Position numbers and translations under genes: made by a program. A stretch of 64,000 bases of DNA from Falsirhodobacter halotolerans (GTDB lineage: Bacteria > Pseudomonadota > Alphaproteobacteria > Rhodobacterales > Rhodobacteraceae), in contig NZ_JALJAZ010000001.1 of NCBI RefSeq assembly GCF_022899245.1, forward strand, positions 2,329,001 through 2,393,000. Direction: 5' to 3'. Position 1 is the first letter of the stretch; each line of letters opens with the position of its first letter. The notes under the pieces are model-generated. The model was not told the origin of the DNA. It made no database searches and saw only the letters and a program-made list of their open reading frames with translations. Of the stretch, positions 38,377 through 46,742 are shown piece after piece.

Positions 38377-38982
38377 ATGACACGCATACGCACCCTCTTG
38401 GCCTCGGCCATCGCCCTCGCCCTGTTCGCGCTGCCCGCCGCCGCCGAACGGATTCCGCTTTCGGAAATCTCGCGCTATCTGAACTCGCTCACCACGGCGC
38501 AATCGGATTTCACGCAAGTGAACCCCGACGGCTCCGTCTCCACCGGCAAGCTGATGATGCATCGGCCGGGCCGCGTGCGGTTCGAATACGCCCAGCCGGA
38601 CAATTCGGTGGTGCTGGCCGGCGGGGGTCAGGTCGCGATCTTCGACGCGAAATCCAACCAGACGGCGGAACAGTATCCGCTGTCGCGCACCCCGCTCAGC
38701 ATCATTCTGGATCAGAACGTTGATCTCAGCCGCGCGCGCATGGTGGTCGGCCATACCGAGGTGGAGAACACCACCCGCGTCGTGGCCCAGGATCCGCAGC
38801 GCCCCGAACAGGGCAAGATCGAAATGGTGTTCACCGCCAACCCGACCGAACTGCGCCAATGGGTCATCACGGACAATGCCGGTGCGCAGACGACGGTGAT
38901 TCTGGGCGAACTGCAGAAGGGCGGCAACCTGGCCTCCTCGCTGTTCTCCATCACCAGCGAACAGCAGCGCCGCAGCCGCTGA
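38377..38982 (+). CDS. lolA: Outer membrane lipoprotein carrier LolA
   Basis: Periplasmic chaperone that ferries lipoproteins from LolCDE to the outer membrane. It has 201 residues with a Sec signal (TRIRTLLASAIALALFALPA, cut after AAA near residue 23). The mature part has ISRYLNSLTTAQSDFTQVNP, GKLMMHRPGRVRFEY, the LDQNVDL segment and ELRQWVITDNAGAQTTVILG, all typical of LolA barrels. It follows ftsK, a common alphaproteobacterial order, but is separated from it by a terminator. Its TGA abuts the stop of the convergent SLT lipoprotein gene. Confidence 0.92.
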   Translation: MTRIRTLLASAIALALFALPAAAERIPLSEISRYLNSLTTAQSDFTQVNPDGSVSTGKLMMHRPGRVRFEYAQPDNSVVLAGGGQVAIFDAKSNQTAEQYPLSRTPLSIILDQNVDLSRARMVVGHTEVENTTRVVAQDPQRPEQGKIEMVFTANPTELRQWVITDNAGAQTTVILGELQKGGNLASSLFSITSEQQRRSR

Positions 38983-39564
38983 TCAGCCGCGACAGGTCGC
39001 CAGTTGCGTGCGGTAGCGTTCCGCACGTGTCCCCACGCGCGACGCCACGGCCACAAGCCACGGTTTGGCGGCATAGCTTTGCCGCGCAAATCCCGTCCGC
39101 CCTTCGTGATAGGCCAGATACTGGTTCGAGGCGTCGAAGGGCGCGATGCCCAGCGACCGCGTGGATTTCGCCATGTACCAGCCCATGAAATCCGTCGCAT
39201 CCTCGATCCGGTCGCGGCGGGCACGGCGGTTGTTCGTTTCCGCCTGATATTCTTCCCACGTGCCGTCCAGCGCCTGGCTGTAGCCATAGGCCGTGCTTTG
39301 CCGTCCGACGGGAATCACCCCAAGGACATATTGGTGTGGGGTGCGGGCGTTGCCGATGAACTTCGATTCCTGATGGATGGTCGCCATCTGCACATGCACC
39401 GGCACGCCCCATTGGCGTTCGGTCTTTTGCATCGCGCGCCAATAGGCCGGACGTTCCGCGACGATGTTGCAGGCGTTTTCAAGATCGCGCGGCGCCGAGA
39501 AGTTGCTGCTCCCGCAGGATGCGAGCGTCAGCAGAAGTATCGACGCACGAAGAAATCGGCTCAT
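38983..39564 (-). CDS. SLT-type lytic transglycosylase lipoprotein
   Basis: A 193-residue lipoprotein whose signal is MSRFLRASILLLTLASCGSS with lipid-modified Cys 17. The body is a goose-lysozyme/SLT-like fold: VQMATIHQESKFIGNA places the catalytic Glu, followed by GYSQALDGTWEEYQAET and a FMGWYMAKSTRSLGI segment, then YLAYHEGRTGFARQSY. It should cleave peptidoglycan glycan strands at the outer membrane. GAGGGG precedes the ATG at 39564; an earlier start would add 20 residues ahead of the signal. Convergent with lolA, with no spacer between the two stops. Confidence 0.88.
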   Translation of the reverse strand: MSRFLRASILLLTLASCGSSNFSAPRDLENACNIVAERPAYWRAMQKTERQWGVPVHVQMATIHQESKFIGNARTPHQYVLGVIPVGRQSTAYGYSQALDGTWEEYQAETNNRRARRDRIEDATDFMGWYMAKSTRSLGIAPFDASNQYLAYHEGRTGFARQSYAAKPWLVAVASRVGTRAERYRTQLATCRG

Positions 39565-39712
39565 ATGCCCCTCATGCGTATTTTCGGGCACCATATCCAG
39601 AATCGCCCAGCGGGGGAATGACAAAGCCGTGCGACCGGACCGCGCATGGCAAGGTCGCGCCCAGTGGACTCATGCGCGCAACCCCAGTATGCGGGGCCGG
39701 AAAGGACGTTCC

Positions 39713-40039
39713 ATGATCGCATCGCAGGCCAAATACCACCTTGGACAGGTGCTCCGTCATCGCAAGCATGCGTTTCGCGGGGTGGTTTTCGACGTGGACG
39801 CGATGTTCGCCAACACCGACGAATGGTATGACGCGATCCCCGAGGACAGCCGCCCGGCCAAGGACCAGCCCTTCTATCACCTGCTGGCCGAAAACGACCA
39901 AAGCTACTACATCGCCTATGTCTCGGAAGGGAACCTGACCCCGGACGAGACGGGAGAGCCGGTGGACCATCCCGATCTGGCCGAGATGTTCGGCGATTTC
40001 GACGAAGGCCGCTATCCGCTGCATTTCAACATGAACTGA
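39713..40039 (+). CDS. hspQ: Heat shock protein HspQ
   Basis: A 108-residue HspQ/hemimethylated-DNA-binding YccV family protein. Known HspQ acts as a Lon specificity enhancer. Typical segments are KYHLGQVLRHRKHAFRGVVF, DVDAMFANTDEWY, QPFYHLLAENDQSYYIAYVS, VDHPDLAEMFGDFDEGRY. The ATG at 39713 has AAAGGA upstream. Longer in-frame starts up to 39464 would pass through the divergent SLT-lipoprotein promoter and are rejected. Five bases separate it from the next gene, which implies one transcript with the sulfoxide reductase and pseudouridine synthase genes. Confidence 0.92.
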   Translation: MIASQAKYHLGQVLRHRKHAFRGVVFDVDAMFANTDEWYDAIPEDSRPAKDQPFYHLLAENDQSYYIAYVSEGNLTPDETGEPVDHPDLAEMFGDFDEGRYPLHFNMN

Positions 40040-40044
40040 GGCCC

Positions 40045-40497
40045 ATGGATTACGACACGCTGTCCAACACCCTCGATGCGCTGTGCCACGGGGAAACCGA
40101 TGCGGTGGCCCTGATGGCCACCGTCGCCTGCGAATTGCACCACGCGCATCCGCTGTCGGACTGGACCGGGTTCTATCGTGTCACGGGGCCGGAAATGTTG
40201 AAGATCGGCCCCTATCAGGGCGGGCACGGCTGTCTGGTGATCCCCTTCGCGCGCGGCGTGTGCGGGGCGGCGGCGCGCACGGGTCAGGCGCAGGTCGTGC
40301 CGGATGTGGACGCGTTTCCGGGGCACATCGCCTGCGCCTCCTCCACCCGGTCGGAACTGGTGCTGCCGGTCTGGAACGGCGCGGGGGATCTGCTGGGCGT
40401 GCTGGATCTGGACAGCAACACCCCGGCCGCCTTCACCGACGCCGATGCCGAGGCGCTGGCCACGATCCTGGCCCGCATCTTCAAGGACGCCGCGTGA
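40045..40497 (+). CDS. msrC: Free methionine-(R)-sulfoxide reductase (GAF domain)
   Basis: A 150-residue GAF-domain reductase of free methionine-R-sulfoxide. The signature is complete: WTGFYRV, GPYQGGHGCLVIPF, GVCGAAARTGQ, VVPDVDAFPGHIACAS and STRSELVLPV. The three cysteines of the family (GHGC, GVCG, IACAS) are present, so it should be active with thioredoxin. It starts five bases after hspQ and ends in a GTGA overlap with the pseudouridine synthase gene. Its pairing with hspQ suggests an oxidative/heat stress role, though this is inference. Confidence 0.9.
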   Translation: MDYDTLSNTLDALCHGETDAVALMATVACELHHAHPLSDWTGFYRVTGPEMLKIGPYQGGHGCLVIPFARGVCGAAARTGQAQVVPDVDAFPGHIACASSTRSELVLPVWNGAGDLLGVLDLDSNTPAAFTDADAEALATILARIFKDAA

Positions 40498-41141
40498 CCT
40501 TCGTCTATGCCCCGCCCGCGACCCCGCTGGACATCCTGCACGAGGATGCGCGGATCGTGGTGGCGAACAAGCCCGCCGGCCTTTTGTCGGTGCCAGGGCG
40601 CGGCGACGATCACGCCGATTGCCTGATCGCGCGGTTGCGGGTCGTGTTCTACGACATTCTTCTGGTGCACCGGCTGGATCTGGACACGTCGGGCGTGATC
40701 GTCTTCGCCCGCGACAAGGAGGCGCAGGCCGCCCTTGGCCAGCAGTTCGAAAAGCGGCTGGTGCGGAAAACCTATGCCGCGCGGGTCTGGGGTCAGGTTG
40801 CGGGCGACCGGGGCCGCGTGGACCTGCCGCTGATCGTCGATTGGCCGAACCGCCCGCGCCAGCATGTGAACCACGACACCGGCAAACCCGCCCAGACCGA
40901 TTGGGAGGTGGTGGCCCGCGACGCGACCGAAACCCGCCTGCGCCTGACCCCCGTGACCGGGCGCAGCCATCAGTTGCGCGTGCACATGCAGGCGATGGGT
41001 CACCCGATCCTGGGCGATCCGCTTTATGCCACCGGCGCGGCGCAGGACTTTCCGCGCCTGATGCTGCATGCCGAACATCTGCGCCTGACCCATCCCGAAA
41101 CGCGGCGCAGCCTGACCGTCACCGCGCCCGTTCCGTTTTAG
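40494..41141 (+). CDS. RluA-family pseudouridine synthase
   Basis: A 215-residue RNA pseudouridine synthase without an S4 domain. The catalytic Asp is in LLVHRLDLDTSGVIVFARD, preceded by RIVVANKPAGLLSVPGRG, and followed by FEKRLVRKTYAARVWG, LTPVTGRSHQLRVHMQAMGH and PILGDPLYA. The short form is like RluA, which modifies tRNA position 32 and 23S position 746; exact target sites are inference. It starts at GTG 40494 overlapping the previous TGA. A larger upstream frame is a shadow of the sulfoxide reductase gene. Confidence 0.9.
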   Translation: MTFVYAPPATPLDILHEDARIVVANKPAGLLSVPGRGDDHADCLIARLRVVFYDILLVHRLDLDTSGVIVFARDKEAQAALGQQFEKRLVRKTYAARVWGQVAGDRGRVDLPLIVDWPNRPRQHVNHDTGKPAQTDWEVVARDATETRLRLTPVTGRSHQLRVHMQAMGHPILGDPLYATGAAQDFPRLMLHAEHLRLTHPETRRSLTVTAPVPF

Positions 41142-41153
41142 GGGATCGGCGCG

Positions 41154-42179
41154 TCAGGCCAGCATGTCCCGCACCATCGGGATGACCTTTTCGCCGTAAA
41201 GGCGGATTCCCTCCATCGACACGTCATGCGGGACCGGACCGCCCGAATATTTCAGGTCGAACCGCGACAGGCTCAGCGCGCGGACGGTGGCCGCGATCTT
41301 GCCCGCAACGGTTTCGGGGCTGCCCACATACATGGATCCGCGGTCCACCTCTCGGTCGAAATCGGCGCGGCGCAGGGGCGGCCAGCCCCGCGTGCGGCCG
41401 ATCAAGGCATGGGATATGCTGTAGCCTGCAAAGAACTGGTCCCGCGCTTCGGCATCCGTGGCGGCGACATGGCCGGGGGAATGCACGCCGATGGGGGGGG
41501 CGACCTTCCCCTCCGCCTCGAACGATTGGAGATAGAGGTCCACGTAAGGGCGAAAGCGCGCGGGCGATCCGCCGATGATCGCCAGCATCAACGGCAGGCT
41601 GTAATGCGCCGCCCGCACCACCGATTCCGGGCTGCCACCGACCCCGATCCAGGTTTTCAGCGGCCCGTTCTCCATCGGCGGAAACACCTCCTGTGCCTTC
41701 AGGCCGGGATGGATCGTGCCCTTCCACGTCACCTTCTTCTCGCGCGCAAGACGGGCGAACAGGTCCAGCTTCTCGGTGAACAGGCGCTCGTAATCGCTCA
41801 GGTCATGGCCGAACAGCGGAAAGCTTTCGGTGAAGGATCCGCGGCCCAGAATAACCTCGGCCCGCCCGCCCGAAATGGCGTCCACCGTCGCGAAGCGTTG
41901 GAACACGCGGATCGGATCGTCCGAGGACAGCACCGTCACCGCCGATCCCAACCGGATGCGTTCGGTGCGCGCGGCGATGCCCGCCAGAACCACCTCGGGG
42001 GCGGAGATCGCGAAATCCTCGCGGTGATGTTCGCCGATGCCGATGAAATCGACGCCGACCTGATCGGCCAGAACCCCCTGATCGACCACGTTGCGGATCA
42101 CCTGCGCATGGGACAGCGGCGCACCGTCCGGTCCGTTCGTCATGTCCCCGAAGGTGTCGAGACCCAGTTCCAGTGTCAT
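41154..42179 (-). CDS. LLM-class flavin-dependent oxidoreductase
   Basis: A 341-residue bacterial luciferase-like monooxygenase or reductase with a TIM barrel. Markers are ELGLDTFGDMTNGPDG, FIGIGEHHREDFAISAPEVV, ERIRLGSAVTVLSSDDPIRV, FATVDAISGGRAEVILGRGS and WIGVGGSPESVVRAA. Such enzymes use reduced FMN or F420; the group near this sequence is FMN-dependent, but substrates are not predictable. AAAGGA precedes the ATG at 42179. It is divergent from the CitMHS transporter gene, with palindromes and direct repeats in the 171-bp gap that may bind a common regulator. Confidence 0.9.
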   Translation of the reverse strand: MTLELGLDTFGDMTNGPDGAPLSHAQVIRNVVDQGVLADQVGVDFIGIGEHHREDFAISAPEVVLAGIAARTERIRLGSAVTVLSSDDPIRVFQRFATVDAISGGRAEVILGRGSFTESFPLFGHDLSDYERLFTEKLDLFARLAREKKVTWKGTIHPGLKAQEVFPPMENGPLKTWIGVGGSPESVVRAAHYSLPLMLAIIGGSPARFRPYVDLYLQSFEAEGKVAPPIGVHSPGHVAATDAEARDQFFAGYSISHALIGRTRGWPPLRRADFDREVDRGSMYVGSPETVAGKIAATVRALSLSRFDLKYSGGPVPHDVSMEGIRLYGEKVIPMVRDMLA

Positions 42180-42251
42180 CGCATGGTCCTTTCTGCTGCG
42201 GTTCGAACGTAATGCATCGGCCCTTTTGCGACAATGTGCCGCGATGCCCAA

Positions 42252-42277
42252 GCCTCTGTGTGCCACGGCACAGAGGC
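42252..42277. promoter_or_regulatory. inverted repeat between LLM and CitMHS genes
   Basis: GCCTCTGTG (42252-42260) and CACAGAGGC (42269-42277) form perfect nine-base arms with an eight-base spacer. A nested palindrome, TGTGCC-AC-GGCACA (42259-42272), overlaps. It is 73 bases from the LLM start and about 75 from the CitMHS start, ideal for control of both divergent genes. No regulator gene is adjacent. Confidence 0.5.
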
Positions 42278-42310
42278 ACTTCGGGTTGACGCGTCAAAGT
42301 ATTCCCAAGC

Positions 42311-42328
42311 ATACCACGGGATACCACG
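42311..42328. repeat. direct repeat ATACCACG, 10-bp period
   Basis: ATACCACG occurs at 42311-42318 and 42321-42328, so the copies face the same side of the helix. They lie 23-40 bases upstream of the CitMHS start, in the likely promoter or leader. Candidate binding site for a regulator. Confidence 0.35.
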
Positions 42329-42350
42329 CTTGAGGCAAGGGAGGGGAACC

Positions 42351-43661
42351 ATGCTCACACTTATCGGCGTCCTGACGCTGGCAACCGTCATCCTGCTGCT
42401 GCTGTTCGGGCGCGTGTCGCCCGTCGTGGCACTGGCCAGCGTGCCGGTTGCCGGGGCTCTCCTGGCCGGCTTCGACCTCACGCAAATCTCGGAGTTCTTC
42501 GAATCTGGTCTTGGGCGCGTCATGAGCGTGGCCGCGATGTTCATCTTTGCCATCACCTTCTTTGGCGTGTTGCAGGATACGGGGCTGTTCCGGCCGCTGA
42601 TCGACGGGCTGGTCCGTCTGACGCGCGGCAATCCGGTCTATGTCGCGCTTGGCACCGCGCTGGCCGGTATGCTGGCGCATCTGGACGGCGCGGGGGCCAC
42701 GACCTTCCTGCTGACGGTTCCCGCGCTCTTGCCTCTGTATCGCCGGTTGGGGATGAACCCCTATGTCATGCTGCTGTTGCTGGCGTCGGGCGCGGGCATC
42801 CTGAACATGATGCCTTGGGCCGGTCCCTTGGGACGCGCGGCGGCGGTCACGGGGCTGGACGTGACCGAGCTGTGGCATCCGCTGATCCCCGTGCAGATCG
42901 CCGGGGCGGTGATCCTGATGGGGATGGCCTTCCTTTATGGCCGCCGCGAACAACGGCGCATCGCGTCGGGGCGGGCCTATGCCTATGACGCCGACACGGC
43001 CGAACCCCCGGCCGCGACCGATGCCGAAGATCCGGCCCGCGCGCTGGAGCGTCCGCGCCTGATCTGGGTCAACGCCGCCATCTTTTTCGCCACGCTGGTC
43101 ATGCTGGTGTCGGGCGTCCTTCCGACCCCGCTGACCTTCATGCTGGCGCTGTCGGTGGCGCTGGTCGTCAACTATCCCGATGCGGGCGAACAGATGCGCC
43201 GCATTCAGGCCCATGCCTCGGCGGCGCTGACCATGGCCGCGATCATCCTGGCCGCCGGGGTCTTTCTGGGCGTCATGGACGGCACGGGAATGCTGCGCGC
43301 CATCGCGCAGGCGCTGGTGGCCGTCCTGCCGTCGCAGGTGGTTCCGGTCCTGCACATCCTTCTGGGCATCATCGGCCTGCCTCTGGAACTGGTTCTGTCG
43401 ACCGACGCGCATTATTTCGGCCTGCTGCCGATCGTGGCCGAAATCGTGGGCCAGCACGGCGTGCCACCGCAGCAGACCGTCTATGCCATGATGGTGGCCA
43501 ACATCGTCGGCACCTTCATCAGCCCCTTTTCGCCCGCGTTGTGGCTGGCGCTGGGGCTGGCGGGGCTGGACATGGGGCGGCACATCCGGTTCGCCCTGTT
43601 GCCGATGTGGGCCTACTCGCTGGCGATTTTCGCCGTGGCGTGGATGATGGGCCTGTTCTGA
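42351..43661 (+). CDS. CitMHS family transporter
   Basis: A 436-residue polytopic permease of the citrate-Mg2+:H+ symporter family, with about 11-12 hydrophobic helices starting at MLTLIGVLTLATVILLLLFG. Family-like segments are RVMSVAAMFIFAITFFGVLQ, HLDGAGATTFLLTVPALLPL, MMPWAGPLGRAA and VLSTDAHYFGLLPIVAE. A cytoplasmic loop near residues 210-245 is polar. Substrate is likely a metal-citrate or other carboxylate complex. A purine-rich GGGAGGGGAA site precedes the ATG at 42351. It pairs divergently with the LLM oxidoreductase, suggesting a small catabolic module. Direct repeats lie just upstream. Confidence 0.9.
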   Translation: MLTLIGVLTLATVILLLLFGRVSPVVALASVPVAGALLAGFDLTQISEFFESGLGRVMSVAAMFIFAITFFGVLQDTGLFRPLIDGLVRLTRGNPVYVALGTALAGMLAHLDGAGATTFLLTVPALLPLYRRLGMNPYVMLLLLASGAGILNMMPWAGPLGRAAAVTGLDVTELWHPLIPVQIAGAVILMGMAFLYGRREQRRIASGRAYAYDADTAEPPAATDAEDPARALERPRLIWVNAAIFFATLVMLVSGVLPTPLTFMLALSVALVVNYPDAGEQMRRIQAHASAALTMAAIILAAGVFLGVMDGTGMLRAIAQALVAVLPSQVVPVLHILLGIIGLPLELVLSTDAHYFGLLPIVAEIVGQHGVPPQQTVYAMMVANIVGTFISPFSPALWLALGLAGLDMGRHIRFALLPMWAYSLAIFAVAWMMGLF

Positions 43662-43697
43662 CACCCGTTTGGCTGGACGATAAGGCGCCACGGGTGT
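43661..43697 (+). promoter_or_regulatory. hairpin between CitMHS gene and leuS
   Basis: ACACCCGT (43661-43668) pairs perfectly with ACGGGTGT (43690-43697), with a further GGC/GCC pairing inside the 21-base loop. It begins in the CitMHS stop codon. No T run follows, so it is either a weak terminator or part of the leuS leader (leuS starts at 43736). Confidence 0.4.
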
Positions 43698-43735
43698 AAC
43701 CCCTGAGGCGCACACATCCCCACCCGAGGCCCCGC

Positions 43736-46264
43736 ATGTCCTATTCCCCCGCGCAATCCGAACCCAAATGGCAAGCCGCGTGGGACGAGGCCGGAACCTT
43801 CACCGCCCGGCGGGACGAGGCGAAGCCCAAATATTATGTGCTGGAGATGTTTCCCTACCCTTCGGGGCGCATCCACATGGGCCATGTGCGCAACTATACC
43901 ATGGGGGACGTGGTGGCCCGCTACAAGGCCAGCTGCGGGTTTTCGGTGCTGCATCCGATGGGCTGGGACGCCTTCGGAATGCCCGCCGAAAACGCGGCGA
44001 TGGAAAGCGGCGGGCATCCCAAGGACTGGACCTACGGCAACATCGCCGTGATGAAGCAGCAGATGAAGCCCCTCGGCCTGTCCATCGACTGGAGCCGGGA
44101 ATTCGCGACCTGCGACCCGGACTATTACGGCCAGCAGCAGGCCATGTTCCTCGACATGATGGAGGCGGGCCTCGTCTATCGCAAATCGGCGCAGGTGAAC
44201 TGGGATCCGGTCGACATGACCGTGCTGGCGAACGAACAGGTGATCGACGGCAAGGGCTGGCGCTCGGGCGCGGCGGTCGAACGCAAGGAACTGACGCAGT
44301 GGTTCTTCAAGATCTCGGACTTTGCCGATGATCTTCTGGGCGCGCTGGACGGGCTGAAGGATTGGCCGGAAAAGGTCCGCCTGATGCAGGCCAACTGGAT
44401 CGGCCAGTCGCGCGGGCTGCAATTCGCCTTTTCCACCGTGGACGCGCCCGAGGGGTTCGACCGGCTGGATGTCTATACCACCCGCCCCGACACGCTGATG
44501 GGGGCAAGCTTTGCCGCGATCAGCCCCGATCACCCGCTGGCGAAATATCTGGAACGCCACGATCCCGATGTCGCGGCCTTCGTCGCGGAATGCCGCAAGC
44601 TGGGCACCACGGCCGAGGCGGTGGAAACGGCGGAGAAGCTGGGCTTTGACACCGGCCTCAAGGTGCGCCACCCGTTCGACACGGCGTGGGAGCTGCCGAT
44701 CTATATCGCGAACTTCATCCTGATGGATTACGGCACGGGCGCGATCTTCGGCTGCCCCGCCCATGACGCGCGCGATTTCGAATTTGCGCAGAAATACGAC
44801 CTGCCCATCGACCCGGTGTTCCAGCCGGTGGACGAAGGCATCCCGCCGGGCGCCTATGCCCCGCCCAAGACCGAGGTTGTCCGCTATATCCGCGGTTTCG
44901 CCGGCGCGGCGGAGCAGACGGGGGAGGAGGCCGTTGCCGCCGCCATCGCGTTCTGCGAGGAGAACGGCGTCGGTCACGGGGTCACCAATTACCGCCTGCG
45001 CGACTGGGGCCTGTCGCGCCAACGCTATTGGGGTTGCCCGATCCCGGTCGTGCACTGCCCATCCTGCGGCGTCGTGGCCGAGCGGAAGGAAAACCTGCCC
45101 GTCCGCCTGCCCGACGACGTGACCTTCGATCAGCCCGGCAATCCGCTGGACCGTCACCCCACTTGGCGCGACGTGCCCTGCCCCGCCTGCGGCGGCGCGG
45201 CCAGGCGCGAGACGGACACGATGGACACGTTCGTCGACAGTTCGTGGTATTTCGCCCGCTTCACCGCGCCACACGCGCCCACGCCTACCACGGATGAAAC
45301 CGACTACTGGATGAACGTGGACCAGTATATCGGCGGGGTGGAACATGCGATCCTGCACCTTCTTTATTCGCGGTTCTTCTGCCGGGCCATGCACAAGACG
45401 GGCCATCTGCCCGCCTCGGCGCAAGAGCCGTTCAACGCGCTGTTCACCCAAGGCATGGTGACGCACGAAATCTACATGACCCGCGACCCGCAGGGCCGTC
45501 CCGTCTATCACCTGCCCGAGGATGTGGTGGACGGCCGGACCCGCGACGGCACCCCGGTGGAGGTCATCCCCTCGGCCAAGATGTCGAAGTCCAAGAAGAA
45601 CGTCGTCGATCCCATGAGCATCATCGACGCCTATGGTGCCGACACCGCCCGCTGGTTCGTGATGTCCGACAGCCCCCCGGAACGGGATGTGGAATGGACC
45701 GCCTCGGGGGCCGAGGCCGCGTCGAAGTTCCTGGGCCGCCTGTGGCGCATCGCGAACGACCTGACGGAGGCCACCGGCACGGGGCCGGGCGACGACGCCC
45801 TGGCCCGCGCCACCGCCCGCGCCACCCTCGACGTGACCCAGGGGATCGAGAATTTCGCCTTCAACAAGGCCGTCGCGCGCCTTTATGAATTCACGAGCAC
45901 CCTGTCGAAATCCGATGCCGGGGGCGCGGCCAAGCGGGACGCGATGCGCGTCATGTCCCAGCTTCTGTCGCCCTTCGTGCCCCATCTGGCCGAAGACATC
46001 TGGCAGATGATGGGCGGCGCGGGGTTGGTGGTGCAGGCGCCCTGGCCCAAGGCCGATCCCGCCCTTCTGGTGGAGGACAGCGTCACGCTGCCCATCCAGA
46101 TCAACGGCAAGCGCCGGGCCGAGATCACCGTGCCCAAGGACATGCCGAAGGACCAGATCGAAGCGCTGGTTCTGGCCGATGAAACCGTGATCCGTTTTCT
46201 GGAGGGGAATATGCCCAAGAAGTTGATCGTCGTGCCGGGGCGGATCGTCAATGTGGTCGCCTGA
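43736..46264 (+). CDS. leuS: Leucyl-tRNA synthetase
   Basis: Class I synthetase of 842 residues that charges tRNA-Leu. The HIGH motif is [19 protein letters not shown] (residues 47-50 are HMGH). The CP1 editing domain follows, with [20 protein letters not shown] zinc-type region with [13 protein letters not shown] and [19 protein letters not shown] comes next. [12 protein letters not shown] starts near residue 615. The C-terminal anticodon-binding and LeuRS-specific tail ends [13 protein letters not shown]. It overlaps lptE by 14 bases; with holA they form an operon. A clear ribosome site was not seen, only CGAGGC ahead of the ATG. Confidence 0.97.
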   Translation: MSYSPAQSEPKWQAAWDEAGTFTARRDEAKPKYYVLEMFPYPSGRIHMGHVRNYTMGDVVARYKASCGFSVLHPMGWDAFGMPAENAAMESGGHPKDWTYGNIAVMKQQMKPLGLSIDWSREFATCDPDYYGQQQAMFLDMMEAGLVYRKSAQVNWDPVDMTVLANEQVIDGKGWRSGAAVERKELTQWFFKISDFADDLLGALDGLKDWPEKVRLMQANWIGQSRGLQFAFSTVDAPEGFDRLDVYTTRPDTLMGASFAAISPDHPLAKYLERHDPDVAAFVAECRKLGTTAEAVETAEKLGFDTGLKVRHPFDTAWELPIYIANFILMDYGTGAIFGCPAHDARDFEFAQKYDLPIDPVFQPVDEGIPPGAYAPPKTEVVRYIRGFAGAAEQTGEEAVAAAIAFCEENGVGHGVTNYRLRDWGLSRQRYWGCPIPVVHCPSCGVVAERKENLPVRLPDDVTFDQPGNPLDRHPTWRDVPCPACGGAARRETDTMDTFVDSSWYFARFTAPHAPTPTTDETDYWMNVDQYIGGVEHAILHLLYSRFFCRAMHKTGHLPASAQEPFNALFTQGMVTHEIYMTRDPQGRPVYHLPEDVVDGRTRDGTPVEVIPSAKMSKSKKNVVDPMSIIDAYGADTARWFVMSDSPPERDVEWTASGAEAASKFLGRLWRIANDLTEATGTGPGDDALARATARATLDVTQGIENFAFNKAVARLYEFTSTLSKSDAGGAAKRDAMRVMSQLLSPFVPHLAEDIWQMMGGAGLVVQAPWPKADPALLVEDSVTLPIQINGKRRAEITVPKDMPKDQIEALVLADETVIRFLEGNMPKKLIVVPGRIVNVVA

Positions 46265-46742
46265 TCGCCGCGCCCTTCTGGGCCTCGGCCTTCTGGGACT
46301 GGCCGGATGCGGGTTCACCCCGGCCTATGGCCCCGGGGGTCCGGCGGCGGGCCTTCAGGGCGCGTTCCGGCTGGATGATCCCACCGACAAGAACGGCTTC
46401 GACTTCGTCGAACGGATGGAGGAACGTCTGGGCAAGTCGGGGGCCGAACGCTACGAGCTGACCTATGCCATCGCCACCAAGGTGTCGGGCGTGGGCCAAC
46501 GGCGCGACAACACGATCACCCGCTACAACATCGTGGGCACGATCGACTGGGGCGTGGTGGACATCGCCTCCGGGCGGCGGTTGACGGGGGGGACGGCGAC
46601 GAACTTCACCGCCTATTCCGCGACCGGATCCACCGTTGCCGGCCTCGCGGCGGAGGAGGATGCCAATTACCGCCTGATGCGGATTCTGGCCGACCAGATC
46701 GTCACGCGCCTGACCGCCACCGCCGGGTCCTGGCACGCATGA
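46251..46742 (+). CDS. lptE: LPS-assembly lipoprotein LptE
   Basis: A 163-residue outer membrane lipoprotein plug of the LptD barrel. The signal [20 protein letters not shown] ends in a lipobox with Cys 20 (LAGC), followed by [14 protein letters not shown], the short tail usual in alphaproteobacterial LptE, then [16 protein letters not shown] and [20 protein letters not shown]. It begins 14 bases inside the leuS end in another frame, and its stop overlaps holA by four bases, the conserved leuS-lptE-holA order. Confidence 0.9.
   Translation: MWSPDRRALLGLGLLGLAGCGFTPAYGPGGPAAGLQGAFRLDDPTDKNGFDFVERMEERLGKSGAERYELTYAIATKVSGVGQRRDNTITRYNIVGTIDWGVVDIASGRRLTGGTATNFTAYSATGSTVAGLAAEEDANYRLMRILADQIVTRLTATAGSWHA

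Noticed and set aside
35120-38383. A 1087-codon open frame antisense to ftsK
   Set aside because: Same cause; low-complexity His/Arg/Gly/Gln-rich translation, no start signals.
39464-39712. Upstream extension of hspQ
   Set aside because: Overlaps the divergent SLT lipoprotein start and has no similarity; AAAGGA precedes the shorter start.
43613-46318. A 901-codon open frame antisense to leuS
   Set aside because: Antisense shadow of a strongly conserved synthetase gene.
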